64,000 bases of DNA, from NCBI RefSeq assembly GCF_026339955.1, contig NZ_JAPEPW010000001.1:1426001-1490000 (forward strand). Direction: 5' to 3'. The position numbers were made by a program, and so were the translations under genes. The notes below the pieces were generated by a model. The model ran no database searches. It saw nothing but the letters and a program-made list of their open reading frames with translations, and was not told the origin of the DNA. Below are positions 43,975 to 52,079 of the stretch, one piece after another. Numbering within the stretch: the first letter of the stretch is position 1; every line of letters begins with the position of its first letter. The DNA comes from Streptomyces sp. NBC_01549 (GTDB lineage Bacteria > Actinomycetota > Actinomycetes > Streptomycetales > Streptomycetaceae).

Positions 43975-44308
43975 GAACAAACCCCTCTCAGCCGCCAGTT
44001 GACGCCGCGCCCCTCCCGCTGTGCCGGGCGTGCGCCGTTGCGTATCCCCGCACATCCCATTCAGCACCACAACTGACCGTTCTGGGAACGGATTTGCTTC
44101 ACTCGCTACCCCACAGTGCTGAGAATCTCCCCTTGCGTGACTGAATATGGATCACTAGAGGAGCACAAGGGATCGAACGTGCGACGCACATGCGAACGGC
44201 GCCTTGTCGGGGACTTCCCCTGACAAGGCGCCGCTCGGGCGGGCCCGCGCGTGCGCGCGAGCCCCAACTGTCCTGCTGTGACTCAGCCGTTGATGCCGGT
44301 CGAGCCGC
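43975..44308 (-). other. eizA upstream region
   Basis: 334 bp without a gene. It contains the def terminator (44197-44233) and AT-richer sequence at 44080-44165 (GAATATGGATCAC) that probably carries the eizA promoter. No operator is recognisable. Confidence 0.45.
44197..44233 (-). terminator. def terminator
   Basis: A 12-bp stem (44197-44208 with 44222-44233) continues with an inner GGGG/CCCC stem and a one-base bulge, 75 bp beyond the def stop. Confidence 0.8.
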
Positions 44309-44962
44309 TCACTGGTCGTTCGCGACGATCGGGTAGCGGGGCTCGTTCTCGGCCATCTGCCGCAGGGCGTCCTTGCGCTCGCGCTTGGAGAGCCGGTCGA
44401 TGTACAGGTAGCCGTACAGGTGGTCGGTCTCGTGCTGGAGGCAGCGCGCGAAGTAGCCGGTGCCGCGCACCTTGACCGGGTTGCCCTTCTCGTCCTGCCC
44501 GGTGACCTCGGCGTAGTCGGGGCGGGCCAGCGGCGCGTACGCGGTCGGCACGGAGAGGCAGCCCTCGTTGCTGTCGTCCAGGCGGCGCTGCTCGGCGGGC
44601 AGCTCGACGAGCACGGGGTTGCAGACCACACCGACGTGCCGCTTGCCCTCGTCGTCCTGGCAGTCGTAGACGAAGACCTTCAGGTCGACGCCGATCTGGT
44701 TGGCGGCCAGGCCCACGCCCTCGGCAGTGCGCTGGCTGGCGAACATGTCGGCGACCAGCTGGTCGAGCTCGGGCCCGAACTCGGTGACGTCCTTGCACTC
44801 CTTGTGCAGCACCGGGTTGCCGACGACCGTGATCGGCCGCGAGGTACCGCGCTCGCGGTAGGCCGCCTCGCGCTCCTCACCGCCCTCGGTGTCGATGACG
44901 AAGCCGTCGTCGTCCACGGGGAGCACCCCGGTGTGCTGCTGATCGGTGTCCTGCTGCGCCAT
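44309..44962 (-). CDS. def: peptide deformylase
   Basis: 217 residues. It removes the N-formyl group from nascent proteins, using a Fe2+-type metal centre. The three signatures are intact: [11 protein letters not shown] (motif I), EGCLSVP with the metal Cys (motif II), and QHETDHLYG with two metal His and the catalytic Glu (motif III). Compared with typical 170-180-residue enzymes it has an acidic 40-residue N-terminal extension ([20 protein letters not shown]). The ATG at 44962 is accepted because the extension shows coding bias. Confidence 0.96.
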   Translation of the reverse strand: MAQQDTDQQHTGVLPVDDDGFVIDTEGGEEREAAYRERGTSRPITVVGNPVLHKECKDVTEFGPELDQLVADMFASQRTAEGVGLAANQIGVDLKVFVYDCQDDEGKRHVGVVCNPVLVELPAEQRRLDDSNEGCLSVPTAYAPLARPDYAEVTGQDEKGNPVKVRGTGYFARCLQHETDHLYGYLYIDRLSKRERKDALRQMAENEPRYPIVANDQ

Positions 44963-45019
44963 GACCGACGTACGCCTTCCTCAAAACAGGGGTGTGATGC
45001 TGATACAGGGTACGGGGGA

Positions 45020-45085
45020 CGCGCCCCTTTAGGGACGCGAGGCTGTGGCGATACGCGGCTCCGCCGGGTGGGCGCGACCAGCCAC
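45020..45085. repeat. Streptomyces-type intergenic palindromic repeat
   Basis: GCGCCCCTTTAGGGACGCG followed by AGGCTGTGGCGATACGCGG, CTCCGCCGGGTGGGCGCG. It is the same family as the cluster at 32850-32910. Confidence 0.65.
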
Positions 45086-45108
45086 GACGAGCCGGCGGGG
45101 GCAGAGCG

Positions 45109-46089
45109 TCAGCACACCTCTTCGAGATCCCGCCAGTCCCGGGAGTCGGGGCTGTCCGCGACCCACCCGTCCAGCAACCCCCTGACCAGCGCGGCCGGCG
45201 CAGCGAGACCGCACTCCCGCTCGGGCACCCACAGCTGCCCGTCGGTGCGGTGACCGAGCGGTCCGGGATGCCCGGGCTCGCTGTGGTCGTGCGGATCGAG
45301 GTGCTCACCGTCGCCCTCGTCGGAGGGCATCCGTGACTCGGAACACATCCGGCACAGCAGCCGCACGGACGAGGACCAGTCCTCCGCGGCGAAGCCGGCT
45401 TCGGCCGCGAGCTGCTCCAGGGCGTCCCGGTCGTCCTCGGTGGCGGCCTCCAGGAGGACCACCCAGGTGGGCACCGGGGAGGGCGCCCACAGTTCGATCT
45501 CGTCGAAGACGGGATAGGCGTGCCCGGCGGCGGTCGTCCGCTCACCGTGCGGGACACCGTCGTGCAGGACGACCTCGCCCCAGCGCCGCCCTGAGGACGG
45601 CAGCGGAATGGACAGGACCTCCACCCGGGCCGGATCGAGCCTGCGCCCCCACACGACCTCGGCCTCACCCTCCGGCGACAGCCGTACGGCCGCACTGCCG
45701 AGGTCCATGCCCATCGGCTCCCCGGACACCGCCGCCCCGCCGGGCACCCGCAGCCCGTACGCCTGCCAGGCGCGGCGGGCCAGCGGCCAGTCCTGGAGCG
45801 CGGTGGCGGCGATCCCGACGTTCCACCAGTCGGGGGCACCCGCCTCCCGCTCGAGGAGTGCGACGGCCCTGAGGCCCGCGGCCCGTGCCTGCTCCCAGTC
45901 GTGCCGGAACTTGTGCAGCAGGGCCAGGTTGAACCAGGACTCGGACAGCCAGGGCTCCAGATCCGCGGCGCGCGTCAGCAGCGCTCCCGCGTCCTCGTAC
46001 CGGCCGTCGCCGATCAGCGTGAACGCGCGATCGGTGGCCTGCCGCCATGAGGCGGAGGGCCGGTGCCGTCCCTTGCCGAAGATCCTCAC
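45109..46089 (-). CDS. TPR-containing protein
   Basis: 326 residues from the GTG at 46089 (VRIFGKGRHRPSASWRQ). Two TPR-like repeats near 12-95 include AFTLIGDGRYEDAGALLTRAADLEPW, SESWFNLALLHKFRHDWEQARAAG and DWWNVGIAATALQDWPLARRAW. The C-terminal part has conserved Trp/Gly patterns (EIELWAPSPVPTWVVLLEAA) and a Cys-rich bit LLCRMCSES. The frame extends 50 residues further upstream to ATG 46239, but that part is low complexity. No function is known. The next upstream gene on the strand is an HD-domain gene. Confidence 0.8.
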   Translation of the reverse strand: MRIFGKGRHRPSASWRQATDRAFTLIGDGRYEDAGALLTRAADLEPWLSESWFNLALLHKFRHDWEQARAAGLRAVALLEREAGAPDWWNVGIAATALQDWPLARRAWQAYGLRVPGGAAVSGEPMGMDLGSAAVRLSPEGEAEVVWGRRLDPARVEVLSIPLPSSGRRWGEVVLHDGVPHGERTTAAGHAYPVFDEIELWAPSPVPTWVVLLEAATEDDRDALEQLAAEAGFAAEDWSSSVRLLCRMCSESRMPSDEGDGEHLDPHDHSEPGHPGPLGHRTDGQLWVPERECGLAAPAALVRGLLDGWVADSPDSRDWRDLEEVC

Positions 46090-46242
46090 GATTCCCGCCT
46101 GCCAGTTCCTTGCGTTTCCCGCCTGCCGGTCCCTTGAAGAGTTTCCTGAAGACAGCGCAGCCCCGGGCTGGCCCGTGCCCCCGAACACCCTCTTCCTCGC
46201 ATCCAACCACGGACCGTCGGACGGGCGCTCATTACCCATGGG

Positions 46243-47523
46243 TTACCCAGCCTGAGGCAGGGTAAGGCTGCCCCGCAACAGGACCCTGGCCAGCGACTCC
46301 ACGACCTCGGGCTGATAGTCGCGGGCGGTGGCGAGGCGCAGCTTCTCCAGCGCGGTGAGGGGTCCTCCCGGGCCTGCTTCCCGGGCCATCTCCTCGTATG
46401 CGTTCACGGCCCGCACGATCCGTGCCGTGACCGGCTGTTCCCGGTACGGATCGGCCTGCCGCTCCACGACCACGGCGACCTCGGCGTCCACTCCGGTCTG
46501 GCGTACGACGGCGCCGCCGAGGAGGGCGATACGCCGCTGTTCGTCGGCGGAGAGCACGGAGGTGGCTCCGGCGGGCACCGGATCGACGAGGCTGAGCTGT
46601 CCGATGTCGTGCATGAGCGCCGCGTACTCCAGGACGGTCAGATCGGGCTCGGACAGCCCCAGCTCACGGCCGACGGCCCGGCTGAGCGCGGCGACCCGCC
46701 GGGCGTGCCCGGCGGGGGTGTACCCGGCGATCTCGGTCGCCCGCGCGAGTGAGGCGATCGTCTGCCGGTAGGTCACGCGCACGGCGGCGTACCGCCGGAC
46801 GGAGAGCTGGGTGAGCAGCAGGGGCAGCGAGAACACGGGCAGCGCCCACAGCCCGACGACCGCCACCGCGAGCGACATCACGGCCCCGGTCGCGCAGACC
46901 GCGGACCCGATGCCCAGCATGGCCCGCAGTTCGTCCCGCAGCAGCGGTCCGAAGGGCCAGCGGGTGCGGGCGTGCGCCATGGCCGCCGCGAGCACGGCGT
47001 CGCACAGTGCGGTGAGCACCAGCAGGGAGACCAGCAGCAGGGCGTACGAGGGGCCGCCCCAGTCCCTCAACCTTCCCTGGTTGTAGAGGGGTTGGAAGCA
47101 GACGGCGGCGAAGGCGACGGTGAGGACGCGCCGGGTGAGGTGGTCCGCGGTGGGTCCGCGGCCGCGGGCGACGTGCGGTACGCAGCCGATGAGGGCCGCC
47201 GCCACGACGACGGCGACGATCTCGGGGGCACCGTGGTCGGTACGGTGTCCGGCGTTCTCGCCGAGCAGCGCGTACGCGAGGGCTCCCGCGGCCGCGAGGG
47301 GCGCCGCCTCCCGCTCCTCCGCCCCGCTCCAACGGGTCAGCTCCCCCACGGCGATCAGGATCCCGAAGGCGAGCGCGACACCTCGTTCGTCGAGACCCTG
47401 CCAGAGGACGGCGGCCAGCGAGCCCACCGCGAGGAGCAGGGCGACCGCGTGAACGAGGGTGAGGGTGACCGGAGCTCGCCCGCCGATCCCGTACCCGGGA
47501 ATCTCCACCCCGACGACACTCAT
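46243..47523 (-). CDS. membrane HD-domain phosphohydrolase-like protein
   Basis: 426 residues. About seven hydrophobic segments cover 1-240. The cytosolic HD domain is about 255-370: HARRVAALSRAVGRELGL, then MHDIGQLSLVDPVP (the HD pair), with later metal positions replaced (VVRQTGVDAEVAVVVERQADPY lacks the HHE and GYP motifs). It is therefore HD-like but not a complete HD-GYP, and catalysis may be weak or absent. Its ATG overlaps the stop of the HD-GYP gene (ATGA), so the two are co-translated and may form a sensor pair. Confidence 0.85.
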   Translation of the reverse strand: MSVVGVEIPGYGIGGRAPVTLTLVHAVALLLAVGSLAAVLWQGLDERGVALAFGILIAVGELTRWSGAEEREAAPLAAAGALAYALLGENAGHRTDHGAPEIVAVVVAAALIGCVPHVARGRGPTADHLTRRVLTVAFAAVCFQPLYNQGRLRDWGGPSYALLLVSLLVLTALCDAVLAAAMAHARTRWPFGPLLRDELRAMLGIGSAVCATGAVMSLAVAVVGLWALPVFSLPLLLTQLSVRRYAAVRVTYRQTIASLARATEIAGYTPAGHARRVAALSRAVGRELGLSEPDLTVLEYAALMHDIGQLSLVDPVPAGATSVLSADEQRRIALLGGAVVRQTGVDAEVAVVVERQADPYREQPVTARIVRAVNAYEEMAREAGPGGPLTALEKLRLATARDYQPEVVESLARVLLRGSLTLPQAG

Positions 47524-49079
47524 GAACGCCCCCGCCCACCGACGCCACCCACCGGCGGGTCACCCCCCATCGACTCCCGCCCCACGTCGGCCGACGGCCC
47601 GACGCCACCCATCCGCTCCCGCCCCACACCGGCCGACGGCCCCCCGGCCACCATCCGGTCCCGGTCCATACCGGTCAATGACCCGTCGGCGCCCGTCGGG
47701 CGGCCGTCCGTGCTCGTCGGGGAGCCGGTTTTGTTTGTCGGGTTCGTCTCTGTCCGACTGGAAACGGGCGGAGCGGGTGGGTAAACCGCCGCGGTCACCG
47801 CAGGATGCCACCCGTGTCGGTCCAGCGCGCGCACCAGGGCCCGTACCATCCCCGGATCGAACTGCGCCCCCGCACACCGCTCCAGCTCGGCCAGCGCCGC
47901 CCCCACCGGCCGGGCCCGCCGGTAGGACCGGGTCGACGTCATCGCGTCGAACGCGTCGGCGACGGCCACCACCCGCGCGAACTCCGGGATCTGCCGCCCC
48001 ACCAGCCCGTACGGGTACCCGCTCCCGTCGATCCGCTCATGGTGGTGCAGGATCGCCGACCGCGCCTCTCCGAGAAAGCCGATGCCGCGCACCATCTCGT
48101 GCCCGTACTCGGGATGCAGCTCGATGATCCGCCGTTCCTCCGGCGTCAGCGGCCCGTCCTTGCGCAGGAGCCGCGTGGGGACGCCCAGCTTCCCCACGTC
48201 GTGCAGGATCCCGGCGAACCGCAGTACTTCCACACGCTCGTCGTCCATGCCCAGCTCACGGGCGATCATCATGGACGCCTGCCCGACCCGCTCACTGTGC
48301 CCGCGCGTGTACCCGTCCTTGATGTCGACGGCCTGCACGAGGGCCCGGATGGTGGCCTGGTGGGCGGCTCGTTCCCGGTGGTACTGGGCGAACGCCCAGC
48401 AGGACACGTACATCGGCAGCAGGACGAGCAGCGCGGCGACAGGACCGTACGGACTGCGCCACAGCACCGCCATCATCAGCCCGGCGAGCCCGTGCACGGC
48501 GACGGAGGCGAGGGAGCGCGAGAACAGCCCGCGCCAGGCGCCCCGCACCGGCACCCGCTCGGCCAGCGCCAGGATCCCGCCGTCGAGGGCGGTCAGCACC
48601 ACGCAGAAAGTGAGCACCGCGGCCCCGGCGGGTACGAGCGCGCTCGGGAAGTGGGGCGCGGCGATCGCGTCCTGACCGCCCAGCGCCCAGTGCACCCGGG
48701 ACGCCGCCCAGATCGCGACGGCGAGCTGGGCCGCGCGCCAGACCCGGCGCAGCCACCGCGGTCGCTGCTCCACGCGCGCGAGCAGCGCACCCGGCAGCGC
48801 CACGAGCGCGGCGGCGGGCGGCGGCAGCAGAAAGGCCCCGGCGAGCAGCACGGGGAGGAAGGTGCCCAGCCCCCTGGGGGCACTCCGCTCGGCGACGCGG
48901 GCGGCGGCGCCCTTGGGGCTGTGCGGGAAGGGGATCCGCTCGCAGCCCGCGTACAGCGCGGCGAGCAGGGCGACGATCCACCAGGAGGCGTGAACGGCCC
49001 GCGGTGGAGCCAGGCAGGCGAGGGCGGCAAGAACGACACAGACCACGTAGACACGGGCCCCCGTCGGAATCGACCCCAT
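47520..49079 (-). CDS. membrane HD-GYP domain phosphodiesterase-like protein
   Basis: 519 residues. Hydrophobic helices cover about 10-245. The HD-GYP domain is about 255-425: GHSERVGQASMMIARELGM, FAGILHDVGKLGVPTRLL (HD), HPEYGHEMV, HHHERIDGSGYPYGL (GYP motif) and VADAFDAMTS. All metal ligands are present, so cyclic dinucleotide hydrolysis is plausible. Residues beyond about 440 form a low-complexity tail with 14-residue repeats (RMGGVGPSADVGRE). It is translationally coupled to the following HD protein. GGGAGGG precedes the ATG. Confidence 0.88.
   Translation of the reverse strand: MGSIPTGARVYVVCVVLAALACLAPPRAVHASWWIVALLAALYAGCERIPFPHSPKGAAARVAERSAPRGLGTFLPVLLAGAFLLPPPAAALVALPGALLARVEQRPRWLRRVWRAAQLAVAIWAASRVHWALGGQDAIAAPHFPSALVPAGAAVLTFCVVLTALDGGILALAERVPVRGAWRGLFSRSLASVAVHGLAGLMMAVLWRSPYGPVAALLVLLPMYVSCWAFAQYHRERAAHQATIRALVQAVDIKDGYTRGHSERVGQASMMIARELGMDDERVEVLRFAGILHDVGKLGVPTRLLRKDGPLTPEERRIIELHPEYGHEMVRGIGFLGEARSAILHHHERIDGSGYPYGLVGRQIPEFARVVAVADAFDAMTSTRSYRRARPVGAALAELERCAGAQFDPGMVRALVRALDRHGWHPAVTAAVYPPAPPVSSRTETNPTNKTGSPTSTDGRPTGADGSLTGMDRDRMVAGGPSAGVGRERMGGVGPSADVGRESMGGDPPVGGVGGRGRS
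47530..47665. repeat. 42-bp coding repeats in the HD-GYP tail
   Basis: About three degenerate 42-bp units, each encoding 14 residues (RMVAGGPSAGVGRE, RMGGVGPSADVGRE, SMGGDPPVGGVGGR), end at the junction with the next gene. Confidence 0.75.
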
Positions 49080-49167
49080 CGCCTCGTTCCCTCCCCCGGT
49101 CGCCCCCTGCCCCGGTCAGGCTCCGGAGCCTAGGGCGGTGGGGACGGTACGAGGGCGGCAATGGCCG

Positions 49168-49194
49168 AATCCGCGGGCTCGGAGCCCGCGGATT
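49168..49194 (-). terminator. rsrA-sigR operon terminator
   Basis: AATCCGCGGGC-TCGGA-GCCCGCGGATT, an 11-bp perfect stem, 41 bp beyond the rsrA stop. Confidence 0.75.
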
Positions 49195-49234
49195 AGCACG
49201 TTCGGGTGATAACCGGACGATCTCCCCGGGGAGT

Positions 49235-49537
49235 TCAGGACTCCTGGGGTGTCGCGGCGACGTCGTGCTCGGGCACGGTCTGTCCGGAGCGGATCAGGTC
49301 GATACGGCCCATGACCTTGGCCCGCAGATCCGTCGGCACGTCGTCCTGTCCGCAGCACCGCTTGACCAGCTTCTTCACGGCCTGCTCGAGTCCGTACTTC
49401 TCGAGGCACGGGGAGCACTCCTCGAAGTGCACCTCGAACTTGGTGCAGTCCGCGTCCGGCATCTCATGGTCGAGGAACTCGTACAGGTGGTCGAGTACCT
49501 CACTGCAATCCGTCTCGTGCGGCTCTCCGCAGCTCAT
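49235..49537 (-). CDS. rsrA: redox-sensitive anti-sigma factor RsrA
   Basis: 100-residue zinc-binding anti-sigma (ZAS) protein. The motif VHFEECSPC supplies His, Cys and Cys of the HxxxCxxC, and an N-terminal Cys (C11 in HETDC) completes the site. It also has a CC pair (VKRCCGQ). On thiol oxidation the trigger disulfide releases zinc and frees SigR. The stop of sigR overlaps its ATG by 4 bp. Confidence 0.97.
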   Translation of the reverse strand: MSCGEPHETDCSEVLDHLYEFLDHEMPDADCTKFEVHFEECSPCLEKYGLEQAVKKLVKRCCGQDDVPTDLRAKVMGRIDLIRSGQTVPEHDVAATPQES

Positions 49538-50217
49538 GAGCCCGAGCCTTTCGCTTCGTTCGACTCTCCGGCGCCGGCCGGGACCAGCCCGCGGTCACGG
49601 GCGTAGTCCTCGAGCATGCCGCGCAGCTGGCGACGGCCCCGGTGCAGCCGGGACATCACCGTACCGATGGGTGTCCCCATGATGTCCGCGATCTCCTTGT
49701 ACGCAAAGCCCTCTACGTCAGCGAGATAAACCGCGATGCGGAATTCCTCGGGGATCGCCTGCAGCGCCGACTTGACGTCCGAGTCGGGCAGATGGTCGAG
49801 CGCCTGCGACTCCGCGGAGCGCAGACCGGTCGACGTGTGCGACTCGGCGCGTGCGAGCTGCCAGTCCTCGATCTCCTCGGCCGCGCTGCGCTGGGGTTCG
49901 CGCTGCTTCTTGCGGTACGAGTTGATGAAGGTGTTGGTGAGAATGCGATACAGCCAAGCCTTGAGGTTGGTGCCCTCGCGGAACTGGTGGAAGGACGCGT
50001 ACGCCTTCGCGTACGTCTCCTGCACCAAGTCCTCGGCGTCGGCCGGGTTACGCGTCATGCGCAGGGCGGCCGAGTACATCTGGTCGAGGAATTCGAGCGC
50101 GTCCCGCTCGAAGCGCGCGGTGCGCTCGGCGGACGACTCCGTGCTCGTGCCCTGGCCCTCGGGCTGCTCCGCCTGGCCGTGATCGGTCCCTGCGTCGGTC
50201 CCAGTGACCGGACCCAC
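49534..50217 (-). CDS. sigR: ECF sigma factor SigR
   Basis: 227 residues from the GTG at 50217, the length of S. coelicolor SigR as I recall it. Region 2 is about 30-95 ([53 protein letters not shown]). Region 4 is about 140-200 ([40 protein letters not shown]). It directs the thiol-oxidative stress regulon (thioredoxins, mycothiol enzymes, proteases). A longer form (282 residues) can start at ATG 50382, exactly 55 codons upstream, matching the unstable SigR' isoform. The gene overlaps rsrA by 4 bp. Confidence 0.97.
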   Translation of the reverse strand: MGPVTGTDAGTDHGQAEQPEGQGTSTESSAERTARFERDALEFLDQMYSAALRMTRNPADAEDLVQETYAKAYASFHQFREGTNLKAWLYRILTNTFINSYRKKQREPQRSAAEEIEDWQLARAESHTSTGLRSAESQALDHLPDSDVKSALQAIPEEFRIAVYLADVEGFAYKEIADIMGTPIGTVMSRLHRGRRQLRGMLEDYARDRGLVPAGAGESNEAKGSGS

Positions 50218-50379
50218 CTCCTCCAGCGACGTGGCAGGACCGAAACCGGTCCCACTCGAATCGGAGGATAGACGAACATCCACACCCGCCGCCGCCCGAA
50301 CGGGGGCGGTCTTCGCCGCATGCAGCACCGTCCAGTCCAGCTCAGGGCTGCTGCTGCGGTTCGGGCAGATGGTCGAACC

Positions 50380-50382
50380 CAT
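50380..50382 (-). other. start codon of the long SigR' isoform
   Basis: ATG at 50382 in frame with sigR and preceded by GAGGAAG. It adds 55 residues, as in S. coelicolor SigR', which is made from the autoregulated promoter and degraded quickly. Confidence 0.8.
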
Positions 50383-50440
50383 GCGGCGGACTTCCTCTCG
50401 TTCGAACGGTTCAGCACACTCCGTGCTGTCTGATCGACAC

Positions 50441-50466
50441 AACAGTGGCCCGCCGCTCGACATTCC
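50441..50466 (-). promoter_or_regulatory. SigR-dependent promoter (autoregulatory sigRp2)
   Basis: On the minus strand GGGAAT is followed by exactly 18 bases and GTT (GGAAT at 50466-50462, GTT at 50443-50441). This is the SigR consensus GGAAT-N18-GTT. Transcription would begin roughly 50 nt before the SigR' ATG, just after the hydrolase gene. Confidence 0.9.
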
Positions 50467-50472
50467 CGGGCG

Positions 50473-51162
50473 TCACCCGAGTGACGCGATCCACCCCACG
50501 ACGCCGTCGGTGACGATCTCCAGAGCCGCGTCCTGGTCGATCGATGCCCTCCCCCACGCTCGGCTTCGCTCGCGCGGGGGGACCCCCATCGGCACGGCGA
50601 AGCCGTGATCGCCGTACGGCACTTCGATCAGCTCGTACGAGCCCTTCGGGAACTCCTCCGGCTTGCCGAACGGGTCGTTGCCGCCCTGGACGACCAGGGT
50701 GGGCACCCCGGCGCCGAGGAGTTCGTCGGCGCGGGACTTCTCCGGCTTGCCGGGCGGGTGCAGCGGGAAACTGAGGGCGAGGACGGCGGTGGCGCCGAGT
50801 TCCGTCGCCGTACGACAGGCGACGCGGGCTCCGGCGCTGCGCCCGCCCGCGACCACCGGCAGTCCGGGCTTCGCGACCGCGGGCCACAGGCCCCGCCATC
50901 CCACGTCCAGGGTCTTTGGCGCGGGCGCCACCTTCTTCCCGGCCACCCGCCAGGGCTGCTCGACGAGCGCGACGCTCACGCCGTGCCCGGGCAGCACCGA
51001 GGCCAGCGCCTGGAGATCGCGCGCCTCGATACCGCCGCCGGCGCCGTGACTCACGGCGAGCACGAGGCGTGGCTTCTCGGCGCGGTGCCAGGTGACCCGG
51101 GCGGTACCGGCGTCCGTCTCGATCGTCTCGGTCGTCTCGATCGCTTCCATGATCTCCGTCAC
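50473..51162 (-). CDS. alpha/beta-hydrolase family protein
   Basis: 229-residue cytosolic hydrolase of the dienelactone hydrolase/KANL3-Tex30 group. The oxyanion stretch is LVLAVSHGAGGGIEARDLQ, the nucleophile elbow is VAGGRSAGARVA, the acid is in VVQGGNDPFGKPEEF, and the His is in PYGDHGFAVP. A complete Ser-Asp-His triad is thus visible. The start is GTG 51162 or ATG 51150; both lie in a tandem repeat. It follows SRAP on the same strand and directly precedes sigR. Confidence 0.85.
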   Translation of the reverse strand: MTEIMEAIETTETIETDAGTARVTWHRAEKPRLVLAVSHGAGGGIEARDLQALASVLPGHGVSVALVEQPWRVAGKKVAPAPKTLDVGWRGLWPAVAKPGLPVVAGGRSAGARVACRTATELGATAVLALSFPLHPPGKPEKSRADELLGAGVPTLVVQGGNDPFGKPEEFPKGSYELIEVPYGDHGFAVPMGVPPRERSRAWGRASIDQDAALEIVTDGVVGWIASLG

Positions 51163-51216
51163 GTCAGACTTGCGTGAGCTCCGTCACGTCGGAGTTCCAT
51201 GAGCTCCGCCACGTCA
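51148..51216 (-). repeat. triplicated translation-initiation region before the hydrolase
   Basis: Three roughly 25-bp copies of GACGTGnCGGAGnTCA(T/C)G span the SRAP stop and the hydrolase start. The first ATG (51200) opens a 13-codon frame whose TGA (51161-51159) overlaps the GTG start at 51162. Confidence 0.65.
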
Positions 51217-52029
51217 GAAAAGTGTGCCCTCTTCGGGGCCCTCCAGCTCCTTCAGCAGCTCCGGCCCGTTGTTGCGGACGCTGCTCACGGCCGTGGAGAC
51301 GGGGTAGGCGCGCATCAGCCCGGCGGGCGGCGGCGCGAGCAGCTCGCGCAGGCCGTCGACGTCCGTACGGGCCGGGTCGAGCCAGGCGTCCCAGCGGTCC
51401 GGGGTGAGCATCAGGGGCATCCGGGGGTGGATGTCGGCGAGGGCGTACGGCCCGTCGGCCGGCGCGACCGCGAGCGGCGAGGTCTCCGCCTCGGTCGTGA
51501 TCACCGAGCATGTCACCCACCAGGCCTGGGGGTGGTCGTCGGGGAGCGTCCTGTCGCGCCAGAACTCGTACAGCCCGGCCATCGCGAACACCGAGCCGTC
51601 GGCGGGGAGCACGAAGTAGGGCTGCTTGCGCGGCCGCTTCTTCTTGCCCTCGACCTCGAGATCGCGCTCGGCGGACCCGGTGACCCACTCGTAGTAGCCG
51701 TCGGCGGGGACGATGCAGCGCCGGGCGGCGAAGGCACGGCGGTACGAGGGCTTCTCGTGCACGGTCTCCGCGCGGGCGTTGATCATCCGGGCGCCGCCCT
51801 CGGGCGTCTTCGCCCAGGACGGGACGAGCCCCCACTTGAGCCTGCGCAGCTGGCGAACCGGCTTCGGGCTCTGCGCGTCCTTAAGTGGGCGGTCGAGGAC
51901 GGCATACACCTCCTTGGTCGGAGCCACGTTGTAGTCGGGGTCCAGGGTCTCCTCGGGCTCCCACTTCTCGACCTCAAAGATTCCTGCGAGATCCTCGGGC
52001 CTACGACTCGCTGCATACCGTCCGCACAT
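51214..52029 (-). CDS. SRAP (SOS response-associated peptidase/HMCES-like) protein
   Basis: 271-residue SRAP protein beginning MCGRYAA; after Met removal Cys2 is the catalytic residue that crosslinks to abasic sites in single-stranded DNA. The supporting Asn is in MINARAETVHEKP, the Glu in PADGYYEWV and the His in IHPRMPLML. All are intact. It shields abasic sites in DNA repair. The ATG at 52029 is fixed by the need for Cys2. An insert of basic residues (EVEGKKKRPRKQP) lies in the middle. Confidence 0.95.
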   Translation of the reverse strand: MCGRYAASRRPEDLAGIFEVEKWEPEETLDPDYNVAPTKEVYAVLDRPLKDAQSPKPVRQLRRLKWGLVPSWAKTPEGGARMINARAETVHEKPSYRRAFAARRCIVPADGYYEWVTGSAERDLEVEGKKKRPRKQPYFVLPADGSVFAMAGLYEFWRDRTLPDDHPQAWWVTCSVITTEAETSPLAVAPADGPYALADIHPRMPLMLTPDRWDAWLDPARTDVDGLRELLAPPPAGLMRAYPVSTAVSSVRNNGPELLKELEGPEEGTLF

Positions 52030-52079
52030 ACGTGCCACACTGCCAGATTCCGCAACACCAGAGGGAGCCACCGCAGACA

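Noticed and set aside
46090..46239. 50-residue N-terminal extension of the TPR protein
   Set aside because: Low-complexity sequence with GNSSRDRQAGNARNWQAG-like repeats and no RBS at ATG 46239; GTG 46089 starts the conserved region. It is not fully excluded.
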